Assembly: GCA_015680685.1 (NCBI GenBank)
Contig: MNCI01008058.1
Location: forward strand, 1-64,000
DNA from: Gnetum montanum
Lineage: Eukaryota; Streptophyta; Gnetopsida; Gnetales; Gnetaceae
Direction of reading: 5' to 3'
Length of the DNA stretch: 64,000 nucleotides
Shown: positions 1 through 11,390 of the stretch, piece by piece
Layout: every line of letters starts with the position of its first letter
Position numbering within the stretch: position 1 is the stretch's first letter
Translations under genes and position numbers: made by a program
The notes under the pieces: generated by a model
What the model saw: only the letters and a program-made list of their open reading frames with translations
Told to the model about the DNA's origin: nothing
Database searches by the model: none

Positions 1-2
1 CT

Positions 3-806
3 AATGAAGATGAACGTAGGTATAGAGATAGAGCTCCACTACAGGATCAAGACAAAGATAGAAATCAAACCCAAGGGCAAAATCAAAGACATCATCATGA
101 GCATAGACAAGATGATCATAATTAAATGAATAGAAATAGAAATTTTCATCACAACATGTCGGATGATGATGAACCCTTGTTGGCCACTAAGAGCCTAATG
201 TAGATCATGGAGGTAATTAAGATACCTCATAGGCATTGTAGGGATAGTTGGTTAGCCAAGCTTGATATAAATAATATCCCAAAATTTTTGGGAGGCTATG
301 ATTCAGATCCAAAACATCATCCAAAAGCCTTTCATAATGCTTGTGTCTCATATAACATTGAAAATGGATGGCAAAAGCTTAAGCTCTTTCCTAGGACATT
401 AATTGATAAATTCGAAGTGTGGTATTAATTGTTGAAACCAAATTCAATCTGATGGTGGTCCACAATGTTGAAACTTTTTAATGAGAAATATCAAACCTAT
501 GCAAGGATGTCCAATTTGATGAGATAGATCCAAGAGTTGAAGCAAGAACAACATGAACCCTTGGAAATGGCCTTAGATAGATATTATGCCTTACTAGATA
601 GATGCCTAGGCCATGGTTTCTTCAAGGAAAGGTAACTTTTCCACATCATAGATGGTCTTCATAATGAAATAAGGGAGACACTTAGGATGTATGTCCTAGG
701 GCAATTATACAAGCTCCAAGTCCATCAAATTAAAGAGCTAATTGAGTGTGTGGCAAAAGAAGAAGGAGAGCTATGCAAACGGGAGAATGTTGAGGAAAAC
801 AACTAG
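3..806 (+). pseudogene. gag: Decayed gypsy gag (capsid region)
   Basis: Gag forms the particle in which the element's RNA is copied. From the window edge the frame reads an Arg/Asp/His-rich stretch, a DDDE motif, and then (207-428) the capsid core. The core has the family hallmarks: an IPKFLGGYD-type start, PKAFHNACVSYNIEN, and a FPRTLIDKFEVWY end typical of Retrotrans_gag domains. The domain continues past the stop at 426 through NEKYQTYAR, a QELKQEQHEPLEMALDRYY helix and a GHGFFKER motif to about 806. Stops fall where Trp and Gln are expected (WWSTML, RQIQEL contexts). Homologous capsid segments on the minus strand at 42297-42494 and 61703-61909 confirm the identity. It is not functional. 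Confidence 0.8.
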
Positions 807-993
807 GACCCAACTCTTCAAAAGAAAAGGATCAATATCTATGATGAGGAAAAAGAGGTAGCTCTTGATGAGATGGTTTTACAACAAACCTTGTCAATAC
901 AAAATTTTATCAATGAGCTTGAAGAAAAACTAGGCGAGATGTTGAAAGGGATGAATGAGAAAGTTAAAACTTGTGTAGAAACTAGAGGAGAGA

Positions 994-1900
994 GTGATAC
1001 AAAGAAAATCAAGTGATCACAAGAAAAGGAGGAAAAAGAACCAAGAAACATCTAGGAACACTTATCGGCAAATAGGAAAAATGACTGAGGAAAGTGAGAC
1101 TATAGAATCAATCACAAACAAAGATAATGGATGTGACACTTGCATATATGATCATATGAAGGACCATTGCCCGGTCTTGTTACATCTACAAGAGTATTGG
1201 GCAGGGGCATTAAATTTGAATTTTGTACAAAAGTACATGCCTAGGAGATTTCCTCTTCTACATAGTAATTTTAGACAACCTCAAAACCAATTGTACTATC
1301 TTGGGGGGGACTTATTACGAACCTCAACATTGGCATCAACCATAGTGGCAACAACCATAGTCATGGGGGAGGCCACTACCAAACCACCGCTATCCTTTCT
1401 ACCAACCAAACCCAAATGGATAGTATGTTCAACATCTTGTTTCACTAACTAGTTTTACTTCCTCTACTTCAAATTACTACTACCACTCTCCTAAATATCA
1501 TTATCTTGCAACATCTTATACGAGATCAACACGTCACACCTCTCACCTTGCATTATATCCTCAATATTTTTACACTCACCTTTACCATATTTCACCTCCA
1601 ACAACATAGGAAGGTTTAGCATCATAACATGAATGCGAGAATGCCACTTGTGCTATGAACATACACATAAATTATAACTCTAGTAGATCTCAACTACAAC
1701 ATCAGAAGCATCCCTTTTGGAGGAAAGGCCGTAAGACAAAGCAAACCATGCATGGACCCACAGTATCATCTGAGCCAGCACAAAGCCAATTTGGTGCACT
1801 AACTTCCTTGTCTCAACCAACATCCTTTGATCACACATAAGGGCCACCATCCATCAGTACTGCAATGCCAAATCCAAATAATGAATGTAATACTGTGGGG
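994..1900 (+). pseudogene. Decayed gag C-terminal region with Cys/His motif
   Basis: This is the spacer between gag capsid and protease in family-1 elements. The clearest part, from 1132, reads CDTCIYDHMKDHCP followed by HLQ, a C-x2-C-x-Y-D-H pattern. It recurs in the two other family copies (about 41730-41775 and 60925-60985, both minus). Downstream the reading is rich in Gln, Pro and Tyr, as in the copy at 60.4-60.9 kb. The frame shifts more than once. The motif resembles a zinc knuckle but its spacing differs from the usual C-x2-C-x4-H-x4-C, so zinc binding is inferred. Nothing of the protease is visible before the sequence runs into noncoding DNA near 2160. Confidence 0.6.
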
Positions 1901-2159
1901 AGAAAAATAAATATATGCATACCATATCATGATCAAGGGTGTATTCATGGGCTAGCCATCCATAATGTTAAGACACCTCATATCTTGACCCACCATACAT
2001 TTAACCATCAAGTGTATGACCACTAATTTTTCTACCTAGTCATCACATGACAAACAGACACCTAGTGGCTAGGGCAAGGATGCTTACCAATGTTTCACAC
2101 ATGCATGGATCCTATTTATCCACTTATTAATCCTTGTCATGACCAAATGTTTAGTTGTG

Positions 2160-4153
2160 GGGGTCACCCCCCATTCTAATCTTTATGATTATTAAGTGAT
2201 TTTCATATTGTTGTTTTACAATTTGTTGTTTTATAACTTTTTGTTTTACACATTCTTTATTTTACATCTTCTTATTTTCATGTTATTAATCTTTTCTAAT
2301 TTTTTTTACATCATCAGTAGTACATTTGCTATTTCTTGAATATTTTACACCTTATTTTATATTTTCTTTTATTTTGATGTGAATTTCTAAATTTTTGTTA
2401 ATAAGTGCCAAGTATAGTGGTAATGCATTGATTGATGGTGGTATGTACTATTTTTCTTATTTGATTGTTGGTGTCAGGATTCTAGCTTTGAATTTTGTTA
2501 TGGATAATTAGGACATGGTTTCTTTTTTATGCAATAAGCAGTGAGTCCGCAACATCCACCCATCCACAAACTCTATGGTTTTCCTTATTCTAGAAATGTG
2601 TAGTCCCTTTTTCATTAATAAAACTTTAACGAATTTGTGACTTTGGTAGTTTTTGGAATTAGAAAGGATTCAAAGGTTTTAACAGGGTGTGGCTTCAAGG
2701 GGATTCAATATTCATTGTGCCTTTCTGTTTGCCTAGGGGCATGCGTGTTCTCATGGATTTCTTACTATTCCATGTTGACCAACAAAAGGAAGTTGAATAA
2801 GTATTTGCATGGTGTGGTTCTCATTAAAAAAAAATAGTGAAAATTCAAAGCACATCCCTTAGACAAAATGAATGCATACGTCTTTGTATAGTGTGGTTTC
2901 CATTTGAAAAAAAAAGAGGAAATTCAAAGAACACCCTTAGACAAAATAAATAGGTTAAAAGCACTGGTTATGGGACTAGAAAGACATGTTACCCATTCCT
3001 AGAGATCCCCTCTAACTAAGGCCCTTTCTCATTTCCTACTTCTCTTTTCTTCTTTAATAAGGAATGGTGGTTGTTCTATGGGAGCACTCTTGTGTCTTAG
3101 GGGGATGGACTAATCTTAGAATGGCAATGCAAAGTCATTGAATGAGGTTGGTTTTGGTCTCGATTAATGATGGATCTTATCAAGTCATTTAACCATAAAA
3201 TCAATAAGGGACTTCATTTGACCTTAATTAGGAACTCCATTCCACTCTCTCTTATCCATCTATGCTTTTCATGTCTCATTTCATTGTTAGTTTCATTTTT
3301 TCATTCAATGTCCTAGTGTGATGTGTCAGAATTCTTAGGTAGTTTCTTCTAGGTTTTTTTCCTTAACCTTCCATAACCATTAATCATCCATAGAGCCCAT
3401 AGACTCTTTGGTTTAAAGTTATGGAAGAGCATAAAAGACCTGTGCTTGCTTTGGGAAGGACCCACTTGTGTATTGTTTGGTTGGGTTAGTTAAGTTCTTT
3501 ACCCTTAGACACTCTTATAATCAAATCCTTCTGTTTACCCCATTAATGACATCCAATTGTGCACATCATCACAAAATTTTTAGTAAACTTTCCTTTTTGA
3601 TTATTGTGAACTCTTACACCTTCTTCAAATATTTTCTTGTGTGAAAATTTTTCAAATTTATTGGACCACTTATCTATTTTAGCCTATTTGTTAGCCTTCC
3701 CACTAACACTACTAAAAGAATCAATCTATCACAATCACAACCTAGTCGAGTGTAACCACCAATGAGGTAAGGCATTTAATAGCTATGTGTTACACATTAC
3801 ATACTAATTGATGATTCTATTATGATTTTAGTGGGAAGGATGGATTGGAAGCAAGACTATCTTCACCAAGGATGATGTAGTAGTACCACACAATGAGGTC
3901 CATTTATGATCATTAGATTTTCTCTCTTACTCTTCAACTGCCAAGAGGCATTGGATGCTAGTTTTATCTAGGGTGTTCACTTCTCTTATCATGAACACCA
4001 AATTTTGTAAAGATTGTAACTCCGTACACTTGGGTAGTTAGAGTTTGTTTGTTCCATTTGAGTTAGTTTGTATGTTAGTCAATAATCCCATACCTGCCCA
4101 ATATTTTGTAAGGAACTTGGTCCTCTTCTTCACTTAAGGAAGAGTTTTCATTT
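2160..4153 (+). other. Noncoding 3' region of the family-1 element
   Basis: No supported gene. It is T-rich with short direct repeats, such as a near-duplicate of the stretch around 2820-2870 at 2880-2945. The part near 2970-3000 matches, in reverse, the sequence beyond integrase of the copy at 36.6-44.7 kb. I read it as the element's 3' untranslated region, brought next to gag by loss of pol. Confidence 0.5.
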
Positions 4154-4166
4154 AGTCATGGGGGTA
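4154..4166 (+). other. Polypurine tract of family-1 element
   Basis: AGTCATGGGGGTA sits directly before the LTR start (TGATGA). The same 13 bases occur on the minus strand at 32248-32260, again directly against an LTR end. A purine-rich tract at this place primes plus-strand DNA synthesis in LTR retrotransposons. Confidence 0.75.
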
Positions 4167-5016
4167 TGATGAATCATGTTTTTTGTGTGCTCTAATGTCG
4201 AGTACCTGACATTGAAGCCTTAATGTTGGGTATTTGATGTTGGAGCCAAGATGCGATGTCAGGTATCCAATGTCACAGGATATACACTAGCCTATAAATA
4301 TAGCACTTGGGATCATGATTTTCATATAGTTTTTCATATTTTTGTTAATAGAGTAGTGGAATTCTTGTATTTTTATTTTGTAATCTTAAAAGACAGTCAA
4401 TGAGTGCTCACAAAGTGGATCTGAGTTAGTTGTATGAAGTCTTATTTGATTGGCAATGTACTTGGATATATTTCATGAGTGGCAATAAGATCAAGATTGA
4501 TTCTCATTCATTATAGCACTTTGACTTAAATTAGTTTTACTTTTCATGTACTTAGTTAATATTTACATTTTCATGCATGTTAATTAATTAAGCACATAAG
4601 TACGATTGCTTCAATCATGCATATGATGCTTGGTAATTGAAAAAATGCTTAATGTTTGGTAACCTAGGAGTGTTATATGTGTTTAGGATGTGCATGGGAA
4701 GTGGGATTGAATACTTATGTTAGGGTAGTTGATTATTAATTAGCAATTAGATTAGTTGAATTGATTATAAATTGATTTTTAACCTATTGTTAATGATAGA
4801 ATAATAAAATATAAAATAATAAAAATCATATGCCTTACACTAGACTAAACCATATGTGACAAAGCTACCACTAGTCTAAGTGGGAAGATAGTGAACTACG
4901 ATCAAAGCCTAATGATCTATATGCCACAACTAGTCCCATCCATGGAATTTTATTGGATTGTGCATGAACACTTGTGATTTGTATGGTTGGGTGTAAGGGT
5001 ACCTCACCACTCATCA
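4167..5016 (+). repeat. Family-1 3' LTR, complete (850 bp)
   Basis: The LTR starts TGATGA and ends TCATCA, a 6-bp terminal inverted repeat. It matches, in reverse orientation, the LTRs at 43750-44684, 58264-58975, 62957-63853 and the split LTR 10692-11390 plus 32105-32247. A TATA motif lies 125 bp from its start, preceded by several copies of a GATGTC/GGTATC-type repeat in U3. Long shared blocks include the stretch at 4840-4905, whose reverse complement appears near 58385-58440. Confidence 0.85.
4292..4300 (+). promoter_or_regulatory. LTR TATA box
   Basis: CTATAAATA, followed by a GCACTTGGG block. The same nine bases occur in the minus-strand LTRs at 63706-63714, 44564-44572 and 32116-32124, at 112-139 bp from the LTR 5' end. 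The conserved place and sequence mark it as the likely RNA polymerase II core promoter. Confidence 0.7.
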
Positions 5017-5029
5017 TATTGGAAGATAA

Positions 5030-6930
5030 CACTAGCTTTTATTTTAGGCTCATTAGGAAGCTTCTGGCTTAGTATAATGTTTCCTTTCTTCTTCTTAATC
5101 TTGAAAGGTTGTGATGCTCCTTTCATCAAATATCCCTAAGAAAAATTAAGGACACTAAGGGTAGAAGATGAGCTTTTTGCTTCCTTCTATTGTTGCTGTT
5201 GTAATTGTAGCTCCATTAGTTCCTACTATTGTAGTAGCTATTGTTGTTGGAGCTCTTTTAACCTTTTTTGCTCTTATAGCTACTATTGTTGTAGCTCTTT
5301 TAGCCTTTGTTGGTTGTGTAGCTGCTACTACTGTTGCTCCTTCTTGGCCCTGGAATTTTCAACTTTGGCTTTCCTCATGGATCTAACTCTTTCATATTTA
5401 GATACATCAAGTGGAAACTTCTTGTTAGGAATTACATTCTCTACCTCTAAAAAGTTTTATAAAAAATAAATTTCCTTCATTAGAGCTAGGTGGTCCTTTG
5501 AAAAATCATTGGCCAAAGGAGGATCTTTATTTTCCATCCATTTACATACTTCAATAACTAGTTCATCACAATCTACAACTAACAATTTCATTAATAGTCT
5601 CTACTTTAGTTACGCTAGAGCTTTCTTTTTGGCTTGATTGATCTTCCAGTCAATAGCTCTAAGATAGACTAGATCAGTATCATCTAGCTAATGAACCTTT
5701 TTAGTCTTGACAATGGAGTATATTCTTTTGGGAGCCAGAGGAAAGCTACATTGTTCTTACTATCTTATTACCATTTCTCTCAAATGCTTTGAATTAATAA
5801 TTTTTCAAAAATCACATTTAAGATGGAAAGCCTCCTTATGCTTATAGTCATGTCATAGAGATCTCTTTCACATTTGATGCCCAACTTCTAAGGTTGCCAA
5901 GTAAGGAGCTACAAGCCTTGATAACATGAATGCCTTTCCCTTGAAACCTACTATGAGGATATGAGTATAATGAGCATGCAGAAAGAAAACTCCATGACAT
6001 TTTCCTCTTATTTCATTAATAACCTACTAGTCTATCCTTAGCAAAAAAGTTCCTAAAATAAACTTTTTTAAATGGAGGTAAACATAGTTCATTAAAAACT
6101 CTAGAGCCTATGCATCAAAGTAGCTTCTTTGATAGATAATTAGAAAGAAGTCATAATAGGGGTTCTCTATATGAGCTCCTCTATGGGGTGTAGTTTATAA
6201 AAATTGTGACTATTTCCTTGGATTTAAGGATCTTACTTAATAAATAGTCTAACAAAAATGAGCTAAGACTTAGCTAAATCCCTTGTTCATGAATTTTAGA
6301 TAGGCTTTGCTACAATGCATCATTCATATATTGTATAGGAAAGAAATGCCTCTTATTCTCTAAAGCTACCTAGACCCAAACATGATAATCAACAATTGTA
6401 TTAACCTCACAGTTAGAACAAACATTTAAAGCTAAAATAAAAATTCTATGAGGAAACCTAAGCTCCAAAGCTTTCAAAATTACATTTCTATATTTTGAGG
6501 CGTTCATTAAATTTTTTGGTGGTAGCTTGATGGTATTCTTGGATTTAGGATGATACTAGAACTTGTTGCTCAACATCTCCTCATTATATTGATGAGCTAT
6601 TTTAGTAATGTTTGGTTTTATTATCCCATAGAGATTGTACACCTTCTTAACACTGATTTTAATATAGTGCTATGTGTTTCCTTTGAATCATTGCTAATGT
6701 TTCTCAAAAATTATTTCTACTGCTAGATGATTCATAACATCTTTGATAAGATTTTCCTTGGGCCTGAAACTAAGCTTATGTAGTCATATTTTCTTATAAA
6801 TTTCATGTTATTCTTCCATTTTTCTATAGATTGAAGGCTTGATTTCTCTATCAAATCATGGTTTTCATCAAAGCTAAATAGGTCTATCTTCTTCACTTCT
6901 AACTCTAACCATGTGACATCGATCAATTAC
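5030..6930 (-). pseudogene. Decayed long ORF of unknown function with Gln-rich coiled-coil end
   Basis: I do not recognise the family. On the minus strand, about 6690 to 5750 reads mostly in one frame with only scattered TAG/TGA stops, giving a mixed basic protein (for example KISVKKVYNLYGIIKPNIT and LKALELRFPHRIFILAL). An open stretch, 6926-6732, precedes it. Near 5470-5180 the reading becomes a charged Gln-rich coil (VSKYERVRSMRKAKVENS, then repeated QQRLKELQQ units) whose Gln codons are partly turned to TAG. No transposase, RT or protease motif was seen. It lies just beyond the 3' LTR of the family-1 element, which probably inserted into it. It may be a retroelement cargo or gag-like gene. 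It is certainly nonfunctional. Confidence 0.45.
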
Positions 6931-8793
6931 TAGAGTTAGTAGATGTTCAAGTTGAATTTTTGTTAGTACTTTGAGAAAGTAAAAGTATCAACATCTTGGA
7001 ATTTTTTGGATGCCTCTTCTTTCTATTTATGCAACATGTTGCTATTTTCTCTAAGGATTATATGAGAATTCTGAAGCTTTTCTTCACTCTTCAATGGCTA
7101 CTTTGTCTTTATTCTTGGTTCTATGTCAGCTTTGAGTTCTACCTTCTAATGGCTTCATGTTTGAAATATACCTAGATTCCACTTATTTATATTAAGAGGT
7201 CTATTCTTTAATTCACTCTCTTTAGAAAAGCTATTCAGCTTAGTCCTCGATGCATGATGCAAGCTTTGATTTCATTAAGTCGCTTCATTAAAAGCTCAAT
7301 GTCTTAACCTATTCTTGTCACTGTAGCTTTATCTTAGTGCTGACATCATCTTGTAGAATCCTTTTCAAACTTGTTTGTAGAGCTATGTTTTGCCTCTATA
7401 AATTTACACTAGAAAGAAGTTAACATGGAAGATTTATTTATCTGTTTGCCCTTAGAATTGAATTTTACCTCCACAAATAATCTTCTCCTTTGAAACTAAC
7501 ATTACAAAGTATTCTCAAGGTTGGCTTTTGAACTTTTCTTGTAGAACTTTTTCCTATCATTTAAACTTGTTCTAATGGGAAGTTGACATGGTAGAATGAA
7601 TTTGTGCTATTTTGTAGAGCTAATTTTTGATTCTACATGTGTTGCTTACTTCTTACATTTGTGTGCTATAGAATTGTGGGACTTAAATCAAATAGAGGAA
7701 CATAGGTTATGTGGGGTTAATTACAAGAATTATGTGGAAGAACATGCAATGTGAATTGAATCTTAAGTAAGAAAAATAACTATCTTATTATTCAAGAATC
7801 TCTGATAACAATCAATACAATTCTATAGAAGAATTTCAATTCACTCTAATTCTTTATATCTCTTCTAGACAATATCTTCTGTATATTTGCTTTGTATCTT
7901 CTAATGGATGCCTTATAATCTATCTTTGATTCCATGTTGAAATGACTTTAGTTGATGATAGGAATAGCATTTGACTGATGGCTATGACCTAGTATGTGAG
8001 CCGCACAAAGTCACATCTCATAGCTTAATGAAGAATTATAAAGCCAATTGAGCACTACTAGCAATTGTGATCAGTAGTCTTCAAGAGCCATTTCTAATGG
8101 TTGAAGAAATAAATTTTTATGATCTAATGAATAATTAGGCTTAGAAAATGCCATGGGTTGTAAGTCACATGTGTTTGTAGCTCTATTGTTGCCTCCAGGT
8201 ATGATAGAGGTGCATGGGATAGGGACTCACACTGATGAATTCTTGATTCTATTCAGATGTAAATTGTGACAGTGTGCATGTTGTAGCTAGTGGAAGATCT
8301 ATGGAATACAAGCTATTGTGATTTGCATAAGCTAATAGTTTATTTCCAAACTTGAATTCGACCTTCATGTGATGCCCAATCTCTGTTTCTAGCTAACTTC
8401 ACTTTTTCATCCCCCTCCTTATTCTAAATTCCCTTTTCAACTATTGTAGGATGGATAACTTTCCTTTTGGAGTTCAAGGATCATTCTCATGATGTGAGAT
8501 CCAACTCCTATCATTGTGACCTTGAGCTATTAGCAACTACATCCAACATGTTATCATAGGTACCTATTCCTAATTAAAATGCCTAAGAATCCATGTTAAA
8601 AGGGGACATTAATTCATGTCCTAGCATAGACTGCAACTAACTCTTTACCATCCTGATAAAAGAGAGTGAAAGAATATGTGTAAATTAATGAATAACACAA
8701 TAAATGAGACATAACATAAGATCAACACATATTATAATGCCTCATGAGTTTACAAAAAGAAAATAAGGGATATAGAAAGAAGGAACCAAATGC
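6931..8793. other. No gene recognised
   Basis: Broken minus-strand reading continues faintly to about 7600, with short stretches such as FKGEDYLW, but with no frame I can hold. From 7680 to 8650 the sequence looks noncoding. A weak primer-binding-site-like string near 7797 was considered and not accepted. Confidence 0.3.
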
Positions 8794-10140
8794 TCAAGTT
8801 GGAGGAGCTAAGTCATCCATGAGAGGGGGTACAAGAACATCTATTGAAGGAGGAGGTTGAGAAGCATCCTCTATGGACTCTTCATTCATGAAATCCTCCT
8901 CAGTTATATCATCATCTAATTGATCCATAGGGCTAGATAATCCTATGTACTCATTGCTAGTAATAGGTAAGCCCATTGATACAAACTCTAGATCCACTTG
9001 CTTACGAACCTTTAGAGGGTTGAAGGTGTATCACAACTCCTTTAGTTGGGAGAACATGTGAAGATTAAGGATCTCCATATTGGATGCTAGCTATTATTAC
9101 TTCCTCTTCAACTAGTCATATTGGGCATGTTGACGAGTCTCAATTTCATTACAATATATAATGAGACTAGTCTACAATGCATCAAAACATGCCATAGTTC
9201 ATGCTTTAGCTTCTACGAATGCTTAATCACCATTTGGTACACCATGCTACTAGAATTATTATTATTGTTCCTTCACATAATAGGCCTCCTAAGCAACCTT
9301 GCCCTAGTCACCTAGGATACATGGGCTAGGGATCCACTTGACCTTCTCATACCATTCTTAGAACAACCATATATTTGAAAACCATTCTTTGTGCTAAACA
9401 AATAATCTCCTTGATGGGTAGGCCTAGTGGCCAAATATGGGATTGTTGATATAATGCTAAGATCACCAATGGAAAAGGAACCCCATTGGTATCTTGGATT
9501 ACCAAATCCTTCTTAGATAGAATGATAAATTAATAGTTGAGGGTAAAAGGACCCTCCAAGTCACTCAAAGCTAGCATGCCGAATGACATGACATGTGTGA
9601 AGTGGAAAATACCTAGGACATTCATCATCATTGCCCTACCAAGAGTCATCCTCCTTGTAGAAAGGTTCATGTAGGGCCATATTGTCTCATCCATTGTCAT
9701 TTTGGGGAAAGTTCAAGTAAGTAAATTGTCCTCTTCGAAGATGCTACCATAAAAAAATGTTGTCGATTTGCTCCAACTTGCATTTTAAGAATGTGTTGTC
9801 GATTTGTATGAACTTGAAAGATCCATGATGTAGTTGAGGTTCTTCAAAATGTTATATAAAACTAGTGTGCCTCCTATTCGTAGAATGCCTCATGTCCTAT
9901 CAACAAAAATTCAAGGTTATGGAGTGTCGAAGATGCAATAACTGGTGAGTTGACAGGTTCCATAAGAGGCCTAAAATTCCTAGGTGCCCTTAATGAAACT
10001 ATAGGAACATTTGCCTCCTACCTCTCATGCTTGATATGTTTCATATGCTCCCTATGGATAGGCTTATACTACACCTCATGAGCACATATTTATGCTATTA
10101 GATCTATTGACATTAATTCTTGTCCCTATGCATGATTGTT
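8794..10140 (-). pseudogene. Decayed ORF of unknown function (acidic C-terminus)
   Basis: Minus-strand reading from about 9720 to 8794 gives a mostly hydrophobic protein: DETIWPYMNLSTRRMTLG, then FTHVMSFGMLALSDLEGPF, VIQDTNGVPFPLVILALYQ and LGLPIKEIICLAQRMVF. It ends in an acidic tail with DQLDDDITEEDFMNEE and Pro-rich repeats (8997-8794). Stops are spaced as in C-to-T decay. The style (compact hydrophobic N-terminal part, variable acidic tail) recalls proteins encoded by plant transposons, but I cannot name a domain. It lies left of the family-1 LTR fragment at 10692 and on the same strand as the Gln-rich ORF at 5-7 kb, so both may belong to one older element. No partner domains of a gypsy pol are present. 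Confidence 0.4.
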
Positions 10141-10691
10141 CTTGCATTGAGAAGTGCAAGAAGTTATGTGCTACAAAGGAAAATAGTAGTACAACATATA
10201 AAATAATGTAAAAATAATATGTAGGCTAGAAAAGATAGGATAACATAATGAAAAACCTTAACAAATACATAAAATAAATATACAACATGTAAAAATCTTA
10301 AATAATTTCATAACCTAATTAAGAATAATCTCAACATCGTTGATGTCCCTAATGAAGTCTACATTGTTACTAACATAGCAGAAATATGAGGGTGACTAAT
10401 TATGCTTAACTCCATGGATAATATAATAAAGAAAGATCCACATGCATAGGAGTGATGTAGAATCCTTGTTAGGTATCCATTCAAAACAACATAAATAAGC
10501 AACAATCAAATTGAAAATAGAATGCTACAAGATAGTCCAAAAATATACAGAGGAGTACTAATAACCATAATCATACATAACGAGAGTACAAATATCTCAA
10601 CAATAATGAGATACTAGAAAGCATTTCATGAAAAGTCCTAATGTAGGAATCAAAATAACTTTAAATTTTTAAATTAGAAATATTTGGCACA

Positions 10692-11390
10692 TTAAAAATG
10701 GTAGAGAAAAACATCCAACAATACAACTTACAAGTGTTCACATGTGACTTGATTGAAATCCATGGATGGACAATGTTGATATGCTAGTAATTGAGTTAGG
10801 CTCATGATCATTGTCTTCCTAGGTCAGGCTAGGGAAGTCTAAGTATAAGGTTTAGCATATAGTGGGGTGTATGTTAAATGATGTTGTAGGGCCAATTATG
10901 CTCCTAAGTGTAGACATAGTGAATAGGATTAAATGCTAAATCTAACTAATAATGGAAATGTAAATCTATTCTAGCTTCTAGTGATGAGTATCCATCTTTG
11001 ATTCACTGTACATGCCTTGGGCTTATGTAGCAATTAATGAGTTGCCAAGTGAGTTCACTACTAAGTGAATTAGGTGAAACCACTACTAGGACTACTAAAC
11101 AATTACACTTAAGCACTTGAAATTATTCATAGTCATTTTGCTTTAATAACATGCAAGTAAAAATAAATTTCTTAAAAAAGTAAACTATTAAGCTAGTAAA
11201 ATAGTGAAAAATATGCTAAGTAAACAAAAGGAACTAGGGGAATGTTGCAATTATGGGAAATAGTCTTGATCTTTATTGTCATCACAACTTATGCTCAAGT
11301 ACAACTTGCTTGAATAAAGATGCCATTCAACTATGACACATCACATTGCAGGTATTCACTCTTCTATCACTAAGTCTAAGTATAAGAAAT
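10692..11390 (-). repeat. Family-1 LTR, left half, split by the giant element
   Basis: Matches the LTR at 43750-44684 from its PBS-side end to about 44497 (shared blocks include the ATATGCTAGTAATT and CAATTATGCTCCTAAGTG stretches). It stops at about 11390, where the family-2 LTR begins. The missing TATA-bearing end of the LTR is found at 32105-32247, on the far side of the giant element. The two pieces add up to about 842 bp, close to the 850 bp of the complete LTR at 4167-5016. No convincing primer-binding site lies to its left, consistent with this being a 3' LTR. Confidence 0.75.

Larger units (their letters stand above)
1..5016 (+). mobile_element. Family-1 Ty3/gypsy element, pol-deleted copy (3' portion)
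   Basis: A plus-strand LTR retrotransposon enters from the left edge of the window. It holds gag remnants (to about 1900), an AT-rich noncoding stretch, a polypurine tract (4154-4166) and a complete 3' LTR (4167-5016). Protease, RT and integrase, which the related copy at 36640-44684 retains, are missing. The sequence near 2970-3000 matches, on the opposite strand, sequence beyond integrase in that copy (near 36680-36720), so the deletion joined gag directly to the 3' untranslated region. The 5' LTR lies outside the window, so insertion age and target duplication cannot be judged. Confidence 0.8.

Noticed and set aside
839-1051. 70-codon minus-strand Ser/Phe-rich ORF
   Set aside because: It is antisense to the gag-derived Glu/Lys-rich stretch of the plus-strand element.
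5168-5386. 72-codon plus-strand ORF resembling a hydrophobic membrane protein (Val/Ala/Leu repeats)
   Set aside because: It is the complement of the Gln/Leu-rich coiled-coil repeat on the minus strand; the repeated GCTCTTTTAG-type units explain the hydrophobic pattern.
7797-7809. TGTTATCAGAG on the minus strand, like a copia primer-binding site
   Set aside because: Two mismatches to TGGTATCAGAGC, and no LTR end with TG/CA termini could be placed beside it.
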